Assembly: GCA_015039315.1 (NCBI GenBank)
Contig: WIDE01000042.1
Location: 99,675-163,674 of the forward strand
Length of the DNA stretch: 64,000 nucleotides
Direction: 5' to 3'
Source: Clavulina sp. PMI_390
Lineage: Eukaryota; Basidiomycota; Agaricomycetes; Cantharellales; Hydnaceae
The position numbers and the translations under genes were made by a program. Below the pieces are notes generated by a model that saw only the letters and a program-made list of their open reading frames with translations, was not told the DNA's origin and ran no database searches. This document shows positions 23,005 to 33,822 of the stretch, piece by piece (the first letter of the stretch is position 1; each line of letters starts with the position of its first letter).

Positions 23005-24318
23005 TCATAACATAACAAGTCTTCCCGGAAACAGTGATTGTAGTCGATCCCAGAAGTTATCGCGATTCGCGACCGCCTCAGCTCCATCGTACTGCACAAT
23101 AACATGTGGATAGATTTCCAGCAGATCCTTCAGTCCCTGCTCACGTCGATCATAAATATTCATATTGACTTTCTTCAACACGAGCGACTCTAGTCTAGGG
23201 CACGGAAGTGCAAGCGTTTCCGGCGCAGGATGCGGGTCTGTATCAGCCGGATCAGTAGGCGGCCGAGGAAGCAACATTGCTCGAATCATGGCGCCCATGT
23301 CGTCAATGTCTTCAATAACGAGGGTCTCCAGAGAAGGGAAATGAAAGCGGAGCTGGGGGATCCTACGTACTATGTTGGCTCGAGGTCGTTCCAAGTGAAG
23401 CTTGGAGACAGAAGGGAAGGAGTAGCGATAGTCTGGGGAGCGAGGATCCAGCCTTTTCCAGTGAAGCTCTTTCAATACTGGCGTATCAAGGAATAGGTCA
23501 GCGCCCCGACCTCGTTGCCACATATGTGTGAGATTAGGAAGTGAAATGGGGGTGGCTGGGATAACTGGGCTGAGCCCGTCTGCGTTGACGAGTTCGAGTG
23601 AGGTGATTTGTGATGTAGATGCGATCAAAGGTAGTACCCATGGACGTGGAACATGGCCCCACCCTAGCTGAAGTTTATCGATTGAGTTTGCGGGGAATGG
23701 GTCTACGGGGATGCGGATGATCACCGCTTCCTTGATATGGAGATATGAGGCTGGATCCACAAAAAATGGGATGGTGGAAGTCCTGAAGGTTTGGCTAGAA
23801 ATGATGACTGTCTGTAATCGAGGCATGAGCGGAAGAGGAAATATTCTGGAGATCATCTCGTCTTGAATACGACGAAAGCAGAAGGCGGAGCAGCGCCAGA
23901 TGTGGTCCGAAATGAGCTCATAGAGCTGTAGAAATCCTGTTTGTGCCTCCACTGCAGGGTCACTTGGACCTGAGATATACATATCGAGGGATGCGTTTGC
24001 CGACCGTTCAAGGAATGTTTTGATAATAGAGCTCTGGGGCTCAGCCGGTCTTGTAGCGTCAATGAACAGCGATGTCCATAGTTTGGCGGTGCAAGAGGCC
24101 ACGTTCCTCCAGCGAGAACAGGCAGAGGTCACCAAAAGGAGGATATCGAGGATTTGAAACTGCTCTGGGAAATCGCCCAATTTCAACGGGTGTTCAAACC
24201 CCTGCATGCAATATCGAAAGATCTCTGCTAGGATCTCATCAGGTAGACCGCAGGCGAGGCTTGTGCACCTTTCTGGATGATGAGCAAGGGCCAAAAGAGA
24301 CGGATGTGCGACTCACAT
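23005..24318 (-). CDS. F-box protein of the split-start cluster subfamily, copy 1 (421 aa)
   Basis: Putative substrate receptor of an SCF ubiquitin ligase. I place the start at 24318-24317 (AT), with an intron at 24316-24269 (48 nt) and the G of the start codon at 24268, the first base of exon 2. This gives M-CTSLACGLPDEILAEIF, which matches the paralogs; an unspliced ATG at 24294 would give a leader (MALAHHPER) that they do not share. The coding length is 1266 nt, a whole number of codons. The F-box lies in the first 60 residues (CSRWRNVASCTAKLWTSL is its second half). The rest consists of repeated leucine/proline-rich strands such as ISLPNLTHMWQRG and VSKLHLERPR, a degenerate leucine-rich-repeat substrate platform. 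It ends FWDRLQSLFPGRLVML. Confidence 0.85.
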
Positions 24319-24681
24319 TGCTGTTCGTAATAGTCGCACGTGACACAATTGACTCGTTGGGAAAACCGCCTATTTTTGGTGCTTCGGGCTAGGGTAAAGA
24401 TATGTCGCAGGTCTCTCGGATGCTTTCAATAGCTATCGAATGACGAGTCGTCAGGGACGGATGGGTCTATTTCTTAAGGATATGATACTCAATACGAGTG
24501 AATACCTCTCAGCAACAGACGCTCGTCAAGAGGCATGAGATTTGAAAATATAGGGCGCGAGCCAATTGATCCCACCGCCCAATAACAGAATTTAGAGGAT
24601 TAGAGATTGTAATATCACAAATTTGTGTGATCTAGGAGCCTAGGCAAAGGAATTTGGGCGATGTTGACCGCTCTTATTTCC
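24319..24681. other. Promoter region of F-box copy 1
   Basis: 363 nt lying between the start of the 23005-24318 gene and the 3' end of the 24682-26011 gene, which is on the same strand. A GCACGTGAC element at 24336-24344 lies about 20 nt before the split start codon. Confidence 0.5.
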
Positions 24682-26011
24682 TCACCTTCGGTTCATAACC
24701 CTTCCCGGAAAGAGCGATCGTAATTCGTCCCAAAAACCCTTGCGGCCCAAAACCGATTCATCAACATCATGATGTACCACGACCTGCTCATAACTATCTA
24801 GTAGTTCTATCAGCACCTCTTTGCGAGGATCAAGAGCATTTGTCCTAATTTTTTTCAAGGTGATCGAGTTTAGTTTGGGGCATGGAAGTTTAAGCGCCTC
24901 CTGCTTGCTCTGTGGTCCCGGAGGGGCTATATTAGCTTGTCGATTGTTAAGCACCGTCGCTCGGATGATGACAGCTACATCTTCAACGTCCTCGATCACG
25001 AGGGATCGTAGTGCGGGGAGATGTAAGCGAGGTCGAGGACCCCTGCCCCACGCAAAAGCACGAGAACAGTCTATGCGAAGTTCGTAGAGGGACGGGAAGC
25101 AGATGTGCTCCTCTGGGGAGCGAAAATCTGGCCTCCTCCAGTGAAGACGGCCTAATGCTGGCGTATCAACGAACACACAAACGCTCTGACCTTGATGCGA
25201 TATGTATGAAAGACTTGGAAGAGAGATGGGGGTGATTGGAGTAACGTCACTAAGTGTGCCCGAGCTCAGCAGCAGGAGTGAGGTGATGCAGGATGATGAC
25301 GCAATTAGAGGCAAAACCCAACGCTGTGGGAAAGGGCCCCACCCGATCGTCAGTTTGTCAATAGAGTTCTCAGGGAATGGGGTGATAGGTAAGTCTATAA
25401 CCACGACTTCTTTGATATGCAGGTAAGAAGCTGAGTCCGCAAAAAGTGTGATGGGAGAGACCATGACAGCTCGGGCAGAGACGTCAATTGTATGTAGTTG
25501 TGGCATAGAAGGAAGGGGGAATATGTCGGAGATCATATCTTCTGGGATATCATGGAAGCAAAAACTGGAGCAGCGCTGCAGGTTGGGGCTGACAAGCCTG
25601 TATAGCTGGAGACGTTCAGGTAGTGGATTGAACCACCAACTAGCCCGGCCAGGGAGATAGATGTCGAGAGAGGCATTCGCAGAGCGAGCAAGGAAATTTT
25701 TACTCATGGAGCGTTGAGCCTCGACTGGTCTCATCGGGTCGATGATCAACGAAGTCCACAACATTGCGGATGAAATAGCCACGCTCCGCCAACGGGAGCA
25801 CAGAGAGGTCAGTAAAAGAAGTACCTCAAGTAGTTTAAGGCGCCTTGGGGAGTACTTCAATATGAAAGGGTGACTAAATTCATGCGTGCAGTGCCGAAAG
25901 ATTTCCGCAAGAAGCTCATCCGGCAGGCAGCATATGGGGCTAGTGCACCTTGAGAGGTGGTGAGTGAGGATTATTAACAATCAAGTTGAGAGTACGCCCA
26001 GTAGCTTACAT
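24682..26011 (-). CDS. F-box protein of the split-start cluster subfamily, copy 2 (422 aa)
   Basis: A tandem paralog of the gene at 23005-24318. The start codon is split: AT at 26011-26010, intron 26009-25949 (61 nt), G at 25948. The spliced product begins M-CTSPICCLPDELLAEIF, and the coding length of 1269 nt is a whole number of codons. F-box second half: CSRWRSVAISSAMLWTSL. Downstream leucine-rich strands match the other copies in order (FPLPSMPQLHTID, FADSASYLHIKEVV, NSIDKLTIGW, FPSLYELRIDC) and the C-terminus is FWDELRSLFPGRVMNRR. No frame damage is visible, so it is probably functional. A palindrome-like GTCAC repeat lies upstream at 26057-26070. Confidence 0.85.
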
Positions 26012-26056
26012 TTTTCGTATGCAGTGTGGCGGGTTCTGAGGGGTGTAGGAGAGTGA

Positions 26057-26070
26057 GTCACACGAGTCAC
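26057..26070 (-). promoter_or_regulatory. GTCAC-type element upstream of F-box copy 2
   Basis: Plus-strand sequence GTCACACGAGTCAC, about 46-59 nt before the split start codon of the minus-strand F-box gene. Related elements stand before other cluster members. A regulatory role is inferred from recurrence only. Confidence 0.35.
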
Positions 26071-26320
26071 GCGGCGAGCAGGTAACGCTCGTGACATTGG
26101 GTCGCGGTCGCGTCTTCCTTGGGTAAATGGGAACTATGTGTACTGGGTTCGATAATCAATTCATAATACATCTGGATACGCTACGGAATTTTCAGGATTT
26201 TAATGCAAAGGTAACTTGACGGTGTCCTTTGGTGGCACGATCCCTAATCAAATTGGCCCAAGTAAGGTCCCCTCAACCACAACTGATCAGATTGTGCCAA
26301 AGCCCAATGCCGCCGACCCT

Positions 26321-26405
26321 GGTTTCGTAGTGTAGCGGTTATCACTGCGGATTCTGATGTCTTACTCACCTTCCGCCAACCCCGGTTCGATTCCGGGCGA
26401 GACCT
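26321..26405 (+). tRNA. tRNA-Gln (anticodon CUG) with a short intron
   Basis: The acceptor strands GGTTTCG (26321-26327) and CGAGACC (26398-26404) pair with one G-T wobble, and the discriminator is T at 26405. The D-arm carries the A-box-like TGTAGCGGTTATCAC. The anticodon stem is GCGGA/TCCGC with loop bases TTCTGA, giving anticodon CTG. A 13-nt intron lies just 3' of the anticodon, the normal eukaryotic site. The T-arm CCCGGTTCGATTCCGGG includes the B-box. A run of T at 26405-26409 should end RNA polymerase III transcription. Mature length is about 72 nt before CCA addition. The identity as Gln rests on the anticodon and on the general resemblance to fungal tRNA-Gln. Confidence 0.9.
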
Positions 26406-27221
26406 TTTTGACGCTTTTTCCTCGATACAAATGTATTTGACTCTTCAGACAAAAATATAACTCGTGAGTGCATTAGAGATCGTGAAATTATGAAACTTTG
26501 CAAGTCGGTACATTCGGTAAATATCTACATTATGGAAGGATTCAATTCTAGCCTGAATGTCGATGAAGAAGGTGCTGAGATTCAGAAAGTAGTCAATGGT
26601 AAAACGCGACATATGTGACAACTTCGGTGCTCATACGGCAAAACAAAACCCTCACAACGCCACCGCCACCATCACATAACTCACCGTAATTAGTCAAAGG
26701 GCCTGTATTTTTGTACTAGGTAGCGGTCTGGGTGCCAGTAGCACACTGTCCCCACCTACTGGACCTCAATCGGTTCTTTCATGTCACGCTATCCTCGGCT
26801 CCCCATGATCACCCTTCATCTTACTCTAATCCATTCTAAATCTTGGATGACAATATCTAAACCTTAACAGCAGTCATTCATCGCCCAGTTTTGTGCCTCA
26901 TACCCCATGGCAGCTATTGTGAATGACGCAGATTCTACGGCAAGTGACATCTGTCACGCTGGGAGAACATTCGATCTTCACCCTTACGGATCGCCGTTGA
27001 CAGGCATATACCTATAGTGTATCTACGCACGGATTGAACAGTCGTCTTATCGACCAAACTATCAATTGCATGTTCACCTATGCCCAAACACGACATGATT
27101 TGCTCAACCGGCTCCTCTACATCTTACCGAGCAGAGGAACAACTCCTACACGAAAGGCAAAACAAAATCATTGCCCGCCTCAGCTTTATTTCACCATGGC
27201 CTCTATTCGGGTACGCTGGAA
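26406..27221. other. Gene-free flank of the tRNA
   Basis: About 800 AT-rich nt between the tRNA and the 3' end of the next F-box gene. No coding evidence. Confidence 0.5.
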
Positions 27222-28676
27222 TTAATCCGCCACAACAATCTCGTTATAATTTACCATTGGGATTCCCCATTTCCACCCCGCAGGCCCAACGTATAATTCT
27301 CCTCCAACCCAAGTGCCTGTTTCAGAATCCTTCACCATCTGCATCTGCACCAGAAAGCACGTGAAGGGCATTCTAGAAGGCAGGTCGTCCCTTGAAGTAT
27401 AGTTACCACACCATAGAGTGTACTCTACTCTCTCCAGGCGTTGGGCAAGTTGCTCGGCGTTGTTCAGATCGTTTGCAACAATCGTGAAACCATCCTCGAG
27501 CTTATTTCGAAGCTCTTCCCCAGTGCCTTTCCATCTATATTGGGAACAGACTATATTGAGACGGAGATTTTTCACTGAGGCGCATGTCTCGATAATCAGA
27601 GACTTGGTTATCGGGTCGATTGGGAAGAGGGCATTGGGAAATCTAAACAAGCATGTATATCCTTCTATCCACTGAGGAAACAGGCTACTGCTCAGTGACT
27701 CCATCTGGCGTGAATTATGTCTCATCACCTCTAGTGACTCGATTCCACTAAGATCCGCTACTCGAATAACTCGCTCAAACATATGGTAAACGCAGTCGAG
27801 ACGGAGGTGGGTGGATCTAGGGAGCGGGCTCAGAATAGGTCGAAGGGCTCCATTGGGTCCGTTGGGCCATGGGTGGCCCAAGCCAAAAGTTACGAGTGGC
27901 ATTTGACCTAATTGAGAGACACGTTCCATCACGTGGGTAGGGATGCATAAATGCCTCAGTCGGGGACAGTCGAGGTTGGTGGTCGGCCACTGTACAGCTA
28001 TAGCGTTTGGAGGGGTGAGAAGAGTGATGGATTCGAGACTGGGGGATGAAGCATGTATGATGGGAAGGATGGGTTTCAAGCCCGACAGCGTGGTATGAAA
28101 GGCTTTGAGCTGGATAGATTGTGCCCAAGGTTCGATACTCTCAAGCAAGTTTCTAGACCACAAAGAAGGCCGGTGATTATGATTCCGCATAATGACGAGG
28201 GAGGTGACATTTTTTAGTAGGCTAAGAGGCTCCACCAGAGTGGCATGTAATGCCTCGAAGGTAGCAGGTTCTTGGAGCCTTACAGGAAAGAGTATTCCAG
28301 TACTCGCGGGACCATGCCAGACAAGACGATACCCAATGGCCACGACCAGGACTCGGATGCACAAAGCTCTCGATGGATCTCGAGTGATGGCAGCACATCG
28401 CACTTGCAGCGTTGGGAGGTGCTCTGGCGCAGCAAGCTTGAACACTTGCCATAGACGCCTATTAGCATGGACACTACAGAGGCGATTTGCCAAAGATAGA
28501 TTTCTGAGCCCCGTCGGATCGAGGAGATCGACCACTCGAGCCACCAGCTCTGTCGGAAGATTCGTGAGCATGTCTGGAAATGGTGATGTCACAGGTGCCG
28601 TGGGAACCATCACGTGCAAGCAGGCTTCCTCCCAAACAGCGAAGCTTTGGATTTTTTCAACTCGCGAAGCAAACAC
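27222..28676 (-). CDS. F-box protein of a different subfamily (484 aa, single exon)
   Basis: One uninterrupted frame of 484 residues. The F-box is near the N-terminus: LTNLPTELVARVVDLLDP, then LRNLSLANRLCSVHANRRLW, a more canonical form than in the cluster subfamily. The rest has scattered leucine-rich segments (VTSLVIMRNHNHRPSLWS, SLESITLLTPP, STHLRLDCVY). The end differs from the cluster copies, with EYTLWCGNYTSR and a tryptophan-rich last 40 residues. The start could be ATG 28676 or the in-frame ATG 22 codons on (MVPTAPVTSPFPDML); the second lies closer to the F-box. It lacks the CTS..C leader and the split start codon. It presumably acts as a Skp1-binding receptor, with unknown substrate. 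Confidence 0.8.
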   Translation of the reverse strand: MFASRVEKIQSFAVWEEACLHVMVPTAPVTSPFPDMLTNLPTELVARVVDLLDPTGLRNLSLANRLCSVHANRRLWQVFKLAAPEHLPTLQVRCAAITRDPSRALCIRVLVVAIGYRLVWHGPASTGILFPVRLQEPATFEALHATLVEPLSLLKNVTSLVIMRNHNHRPSLWSRNLLESIEPWAQSIQLKAFHTTLSGLKPILPIIHASSPSLESITLLTPPNAIAVQWPTTNLDCPRLRHLCIPTHVMERVSQLGQMPLVTFGLGHPWPNGPNGALRPILSPLPRSTHLRLDCVYHMFERVIRVADLSGIESLEVMRHNSRQMESLSSSLFPQWIEGYTCLFRFPNALFPIDPITKSLIIETCASVKNLRLNIVCSQYRWKGTGEELRNKLEDGFTIVANDLNNAEQLAQRLERVEYTLWCGNYTSRDDLPSRMPFTCFLVQMQMVKDSETGTWVGGELYVGPAGWKWGIPMVNYNEIVVAD

Positions 28677-31600
28677 GCCTCATCGTAGCTATGGAAGAAG
28701 CATATAAATGAGGTATTATTTCCTCCTCCTCATCGACATAGACTCCTTGTACAGAGATTCAACAAAACTCAGCGTAGGCGAACCTGAGTCAACCCCTTCA
28801 ACGGTAGATTATCATATATCGACCGAAAGCTGCCGCCCGGCAATGCTCTAGGGGTCCTCATTGTTTCTCAGGCTGGTGTCTGACAATTAGCCTGGAGGCC
28901 GACGTGATATTCGCTGATTCTCTTGCCCTGAGCTACCCTTTTCATTATTTCATTTCCTCATCTCACCATCCCAAGTCACCAGTTGGTCGTTCTCAGGATT
29001 TAAAGACATCTAGTGGATTTATATCGATGTTTTTGCGATTATTATCCTTAGTCACCTTTGTCAAGCCGATTTGGTTTCTGTTGATTTGATCAAACTCCTG
29101 CGGAGAACCCTCGGTCCCCTCCAAAATCTCGGTCAGTTGGGTAAAGCCTCCGGTTTCTTGATATCTAGCTATCTGGCATGTCGGCGCTCTCTGCGCTGCG
29201 GTGGCTCTCCGAGCTACTTGGCAGGCACACATCACAGGCATGGTTATCGTAGCATGTGAGCCTGGCCAACCTATCCATTCCATACCTGAACTTCGGAGCT
29301 TCAAGTGCGAATTGATATGTGCTCGTAGCGCATGGTGCTTCTTCTTTCGTTGCGGCTGAATCAGCTATGAGCGAAAGAATATTCTCATTCGAAATGAACC
29401 CATGGACCCAACCGTCAAGCCGAGTGAATGACCAAGCCACGCGACTGCGGGCCGAGAGTTGCATGCATGCATAAGTGGAAACTATCGCAGCGCGCGATTT
29501 GCATTCACAGATTAGGCTCGCACTGGCAGTCTCTCGGCTTTCGACGTGGGCATTAATAATGCAATATAATCGGCTTGCCATTGAGTTACGGCGGTCGGAA
29601 GGTTCATCGCTCGCGTGGACGAGGAGAGCTGCTGAGTGAGCATCACAGCTGTCTGTTCTGCGTGATGTGCCATTCCTGATCCTGTGCGGAGACGTGGACG
29701 ATCTCCGCTGGCGGACCTTTATTGAATCACGAATATCGCAGCTCGTGATGCGAGCTTTCGCCTTTGTGCCTCGAGAAAATGCGCACGCCTAGGCATCTTC
29801 TATGTGCCTTGCCGCGCTGGCGTTATTACTCAAAGTGGGGTTCTCATCGGTTAATTTGCCAACCTTCGCCTGACTCTTAATAGCCCTTGCCGACAAGCTT
29901 ATAGGAATCCTCTTTGGCTATTACTCTGCTCGAAAAGGTCGAGATAGGCCCTCGGTCAGCCTAAACTTGCATGCACGCTGAGCGGCCATATTCACATCAC
30001 ATGCGCATAGCGGGTTCCCGCATCAGAACGCGGCGAGGATCAGTCAATCTCCTGACCGCCACAAAGGACATCATCCGCTCAGTGATTCGATCATCCTATC
30101 GCTCTGCGCCATTACAGCGGCTTGACATCGGTAATGAGCCCACGCGAGCGATCGAGCGAGTAAGACGAGGCTGATCCTGATCGCCGTCAAGTTTGCTCGG
30201 GTCTAAGCATCTAGAAAACAAATACAAGAATAGCCTACGCCCCTATGGAACCTCTGAGACAGGGGACATATTCGAGGGTACGGGTGTTCATGCACCTATT
30301 TCCTTTTGTTTCTCCTACTCGGCGCTCTGGACCTTCGACTCGGCGAGTCGGACTGTCTTCCATTTCTGGGAATACATGCTCACCACACTTGTTTCCGTGC
30401 GGCTCTTCCGTGTGTAAAGCAGTATCATGATTATCAGCTACCTATTTACGGATCTCTCGAGCCTCTCTGTCAAAGGATATTGTCTCGTCGGCAGGCGCGG
30501 GGCTTGGCGTTTTCCCTTCTTCCGGCGATTACTCTCGGCGTGGTCTGGGTCCTCTTCACACCCCCCGCGCCACCCTGGCGTCTTTAACGTGCCGATACTT
30601 GTCCCCGGCGCCGAGGAAGAGAAGGCTCGTTTCGGGCGAGGCTGATGTTTTACCCAGCCAACCATGCTTCGACCCCCGCGATCGGAGGGTCAGTATCATG
30701 AATATGCATCACACGCATCGTCGGGCTCTCTTCGCGGCATCTCGATTTGGACTCTAATGGTTCAATATACAATGCACGGCCGGCAGCGTGTACGAGGGAG
30801 GCGGAGGGAGTGAGGTGAGACACCCGCTTCGGCTTCGCGGCAATTCTTTTTTGGGCATGAACCAGCATTGAGAATCGAACCGTCGATCAGACAGCGCAGA
30901 AGGCGCGAAGAAAATTCTTGTGCGACAGCCATATAATGTTTCGATCATCCCTGCATGCAAAAGCGCGCCCCCTAAGCAGAGGCGGGGAGATACAAGGTTG
31001 GCTCTGTCATCATATCATATCCTACCCGCGTAAGAGGGTCTCCGCTGTCCGCGAGCGAGATCACCGGTGAACGCAGGTGATAGAGTCTGTCAGGTCCCGA
31101 GTCCTCCCGATAAGGATTGTCATTTCATTGAGCTCGTCTAGGAGAACTATGAGCGGATGACAGAGAGAGCAAAAGAATGTTCTGTCTGTCATGACAGGCA
31201 CGGAAGTTTGAAGGGGCCACGTGCGAAACTGAGCATCATTACGATTACCTGTGATTAACCGCTGTAACCACGACGGCGGCTCGCATTCGGCTCTCGACTT
31301 GATGTTGTATTTGCTCCGTCTGGGATCGACTGCAGCGGTCTCTACGCTACCATCAATTGTTTAGCTTGCTCGAAGTCTCGAAGCGAGGCCTGGATCTTCG
31401 TTGCTGACATGCTCTACCGACGCTGGCTTCGAACAGGATCTTCTTGTCCATGTCTCTCCTTCCGGTTGTGATAGCAAAATATCAACAGTTATCGCCTGAC
31501 ATTTTCTCTCGCACATTCGTCCCTGCATGTATATGAATATGAATACTTCGGGCATGCCCTTGCCGTTATCCATTCCACTCTGCAGGACAAATGACTGCGT

Positions 31601-33822
31601 AGAAAACTGCGGGTATTCGTAAACCATTCGTCTCCGTTCCATTTGTGATGTGTGTATGAGAATGAGAAGGGCGTAATACATGATGACTAGAAAATTCGAT
31701 TAGAAATGTTGGAGCTATACAGTTTTCTATATGGCGCGTAACTGGAAACCCCGTCAGATCAGATCAGATCGCTTCGTCGTGGGGCCGGGGCCCGAGAGAG
31801 GTTCATAGTGGAGCTGAAAAGACCATGTGGTTCTAGAACAAGCAGCAGCCATGTGTGCTGATAGACATCATCCGAGAGTGCGTCGGTAGTAGTGTGAACG
31901 AAGTCATTCAGGCGAGAATGACCCCAACACATGAGCAGCCTTCCCTTCGATCATATAATGTGGCTAGAGAATATAGCTCCCGATATTGGCGCAATTCTCG
32001 GGCGCGTTCATACCTCTTGTTCTGCCGCTTGGTTGGTTGGATGGAAACAGTTGGCCTGGCACATATTCGCTCACGGTCGCTCACGCGGGGAGCAATAGTG
32101 ATACGATGATTACCTCGTTTAGCTCAAATTAGGAAAGTGGAGCGTCGAACTCTAATAACGTGCGGTGCCGCTCTTATTTTTTTGTTCGCCCCCCACGCTG
32201 TGCTCCCCGCCCCGCGCGCCCTTGCCCGCCCATATGCATGCAAGCATGTAACCTTGATGGCCACATGGCATGGCAGCATGAAATGACAGACGAGCCACGG
32301 CGAGAGGGGATCCTGAGCTACAGACTGTGATGTATGTGCCACCTATGCGTTGCGGGCGGTCGGGACCTGACTTGTGCGGCCGCTGTGAAACCGCGTGTAA
32401 AGCAAAAAGATGCACACTGCGCACGGGCGCCCGCTTGTGCGCGCTGTTTCCAAGGGTCGACGTGTCAGAGCATGGCACCAATATGTACGTAATGCGCATC
32501 CCCAGGGGATCGGAGAGATCGAGGGCGGAATAAATATGAGATTAGGCACCAGTAAAGTAAGCTTCAGGCACGAACACCCCCTCCGCCAATTCAGTCGATC
32601 GGAGCTAACGGACACACGTACCACTCCCTCGGGGTTCTATATCGGCGCTAAGCAGGAACAGAATTGGGATCTGATGGAGAAGAGGAGGTTTTATTTTAGA
32701 AAGGGATGCAATGCATGCCCGTCCCCTCACGCTCAAACGGGCTGGGGGGGCAGCATGTACACACGCACGCACATGCGGACGGAGACGAGCAAGAGCAGAG
32801 ATGCCGCCGACCCGCGCGTGCCGAGCGTCGGCCAGACAGATGTCGGTGGCTGGCTGCCCATGGCCTTTGTGGCTAAATTGGGCAATAAGGTACTTCGGGA
32901 GCGGAGGGCAAGAGTGAGAGTGGAAAAACGAAAGAAACAGAAAAGAATCATTTGAATAGCGGGGGAAGCCTCCTCGGATTGGGTGGGTGTGTACGAGAAG
33001 ACGAGAAGAGCTAGATCAATTACCCTCTCAAGGCATTATGGCGATTAGGGTTTTTTTGAACAGAGTAACGGCAGGAGCATTAGGTATTTCAGAGAATTAC
33101 CGGCGGGCCGCGGCTGAAGGAGTTGCTTCTGCGCTCAGACTTACACACTTGACTGCCCAAATGAGCGATCGGGGATCCGTTCTCGCGTGGCGTTTTGAGT
33201 TTTTGGGATGGGAGGAGCAGCGATATTCGGGCTCCGCGAGCTCGGCTTTCGCGGCTGTCACCGTCCATTGCATGGGGTTCGTGCATGGATGGGTGGGTAG
33301 ACTTTTCTGCTGATGGAGGGGGACACGGGTCAGGATCGTTGATTGACAGCCCCGCCGTCATGCGCGACGGGGCCAAGCCTCCCCTCTCCCTCCATATGCG
33401 ACGACTGGCCATCGACCATCGAGGGAGATAACACCGGCAACGGAAAGTGTAATTTGAGTTTGGCTAATTGAATTAGGAGAGCAGTGCCTGAAGGTTCGCA
33501 ATCAATTAGGAACGGGGCAAATGATGATGGTGACTGGTGACAGATACATAAACTGGTTTCCCCCAAGCGTGGGCAGGGGAATCGAATACTAGCGACAACA
33601 GAGAAACATCTTACAAAGTCTATTCTCTATTCAGCATTTTTCTGGTCGAGAATCTCCGGCAGCCTGCGCAGCGCTTATAAGTATCAGCGGGTCCGCATCC
33701 TCGTCTCCCGCTTCCTCTCCCTTTCCCCTTCTGTCCTCTCTCTCCGTCGACGTCGTCCCTCCTCTTCTTCCTTGCCTCCAGGACGGCTCTCTTCCTCTCT
33801 TTGTCCCCGGCCCCCTAAAACG
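28677..33822. other. 5.1-kb gene-poor region upstream of the WOPR regulator
   Basis: No reading frame here has convincing protein features or splice structure. The only local patterns are short: CATGCATG-type palindromes near 29465 and 32235, a GATCA repeat near 31757-31770, and a strongly pyrimidine-rich stretch at about 33690-33800 just before the start codon at 33823, typical of a fungal core promoter and 5' leader. It could be a long promoter, an untranslated leader with introns, non-coding RNA, or decayed repeats. The sequence alone does not decide. Confidence 0.5.

Noticed and set aside
24269..24294. Unspliced start ATG at 24294 giving a leader MALAHHPER on F-box copy 1
   Set aside because: The paralogs share no such leader, and these bases lie inside the conserved first intron whose removal rebuilds ATG in all copies.
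25949..25980. Unspliced start at 25980 giving a leader before CTSP in F-box copy 2
   Set aside because: Same reason: it falls in the conserved intron and is not shared by paralogs.
30841..30920. Minus-strand GGTTCGATTC box resembling a tRNA B-box
   Set aside because: The bases around it cannot form a T-stem and no acceptor or D-arm partner is present.
28904..33313. Several frames of 60-180 codons in the region upstream of the WOPR gene
   Set aside because: None has a domain, a consistent splice chain or a match to another part of the window.
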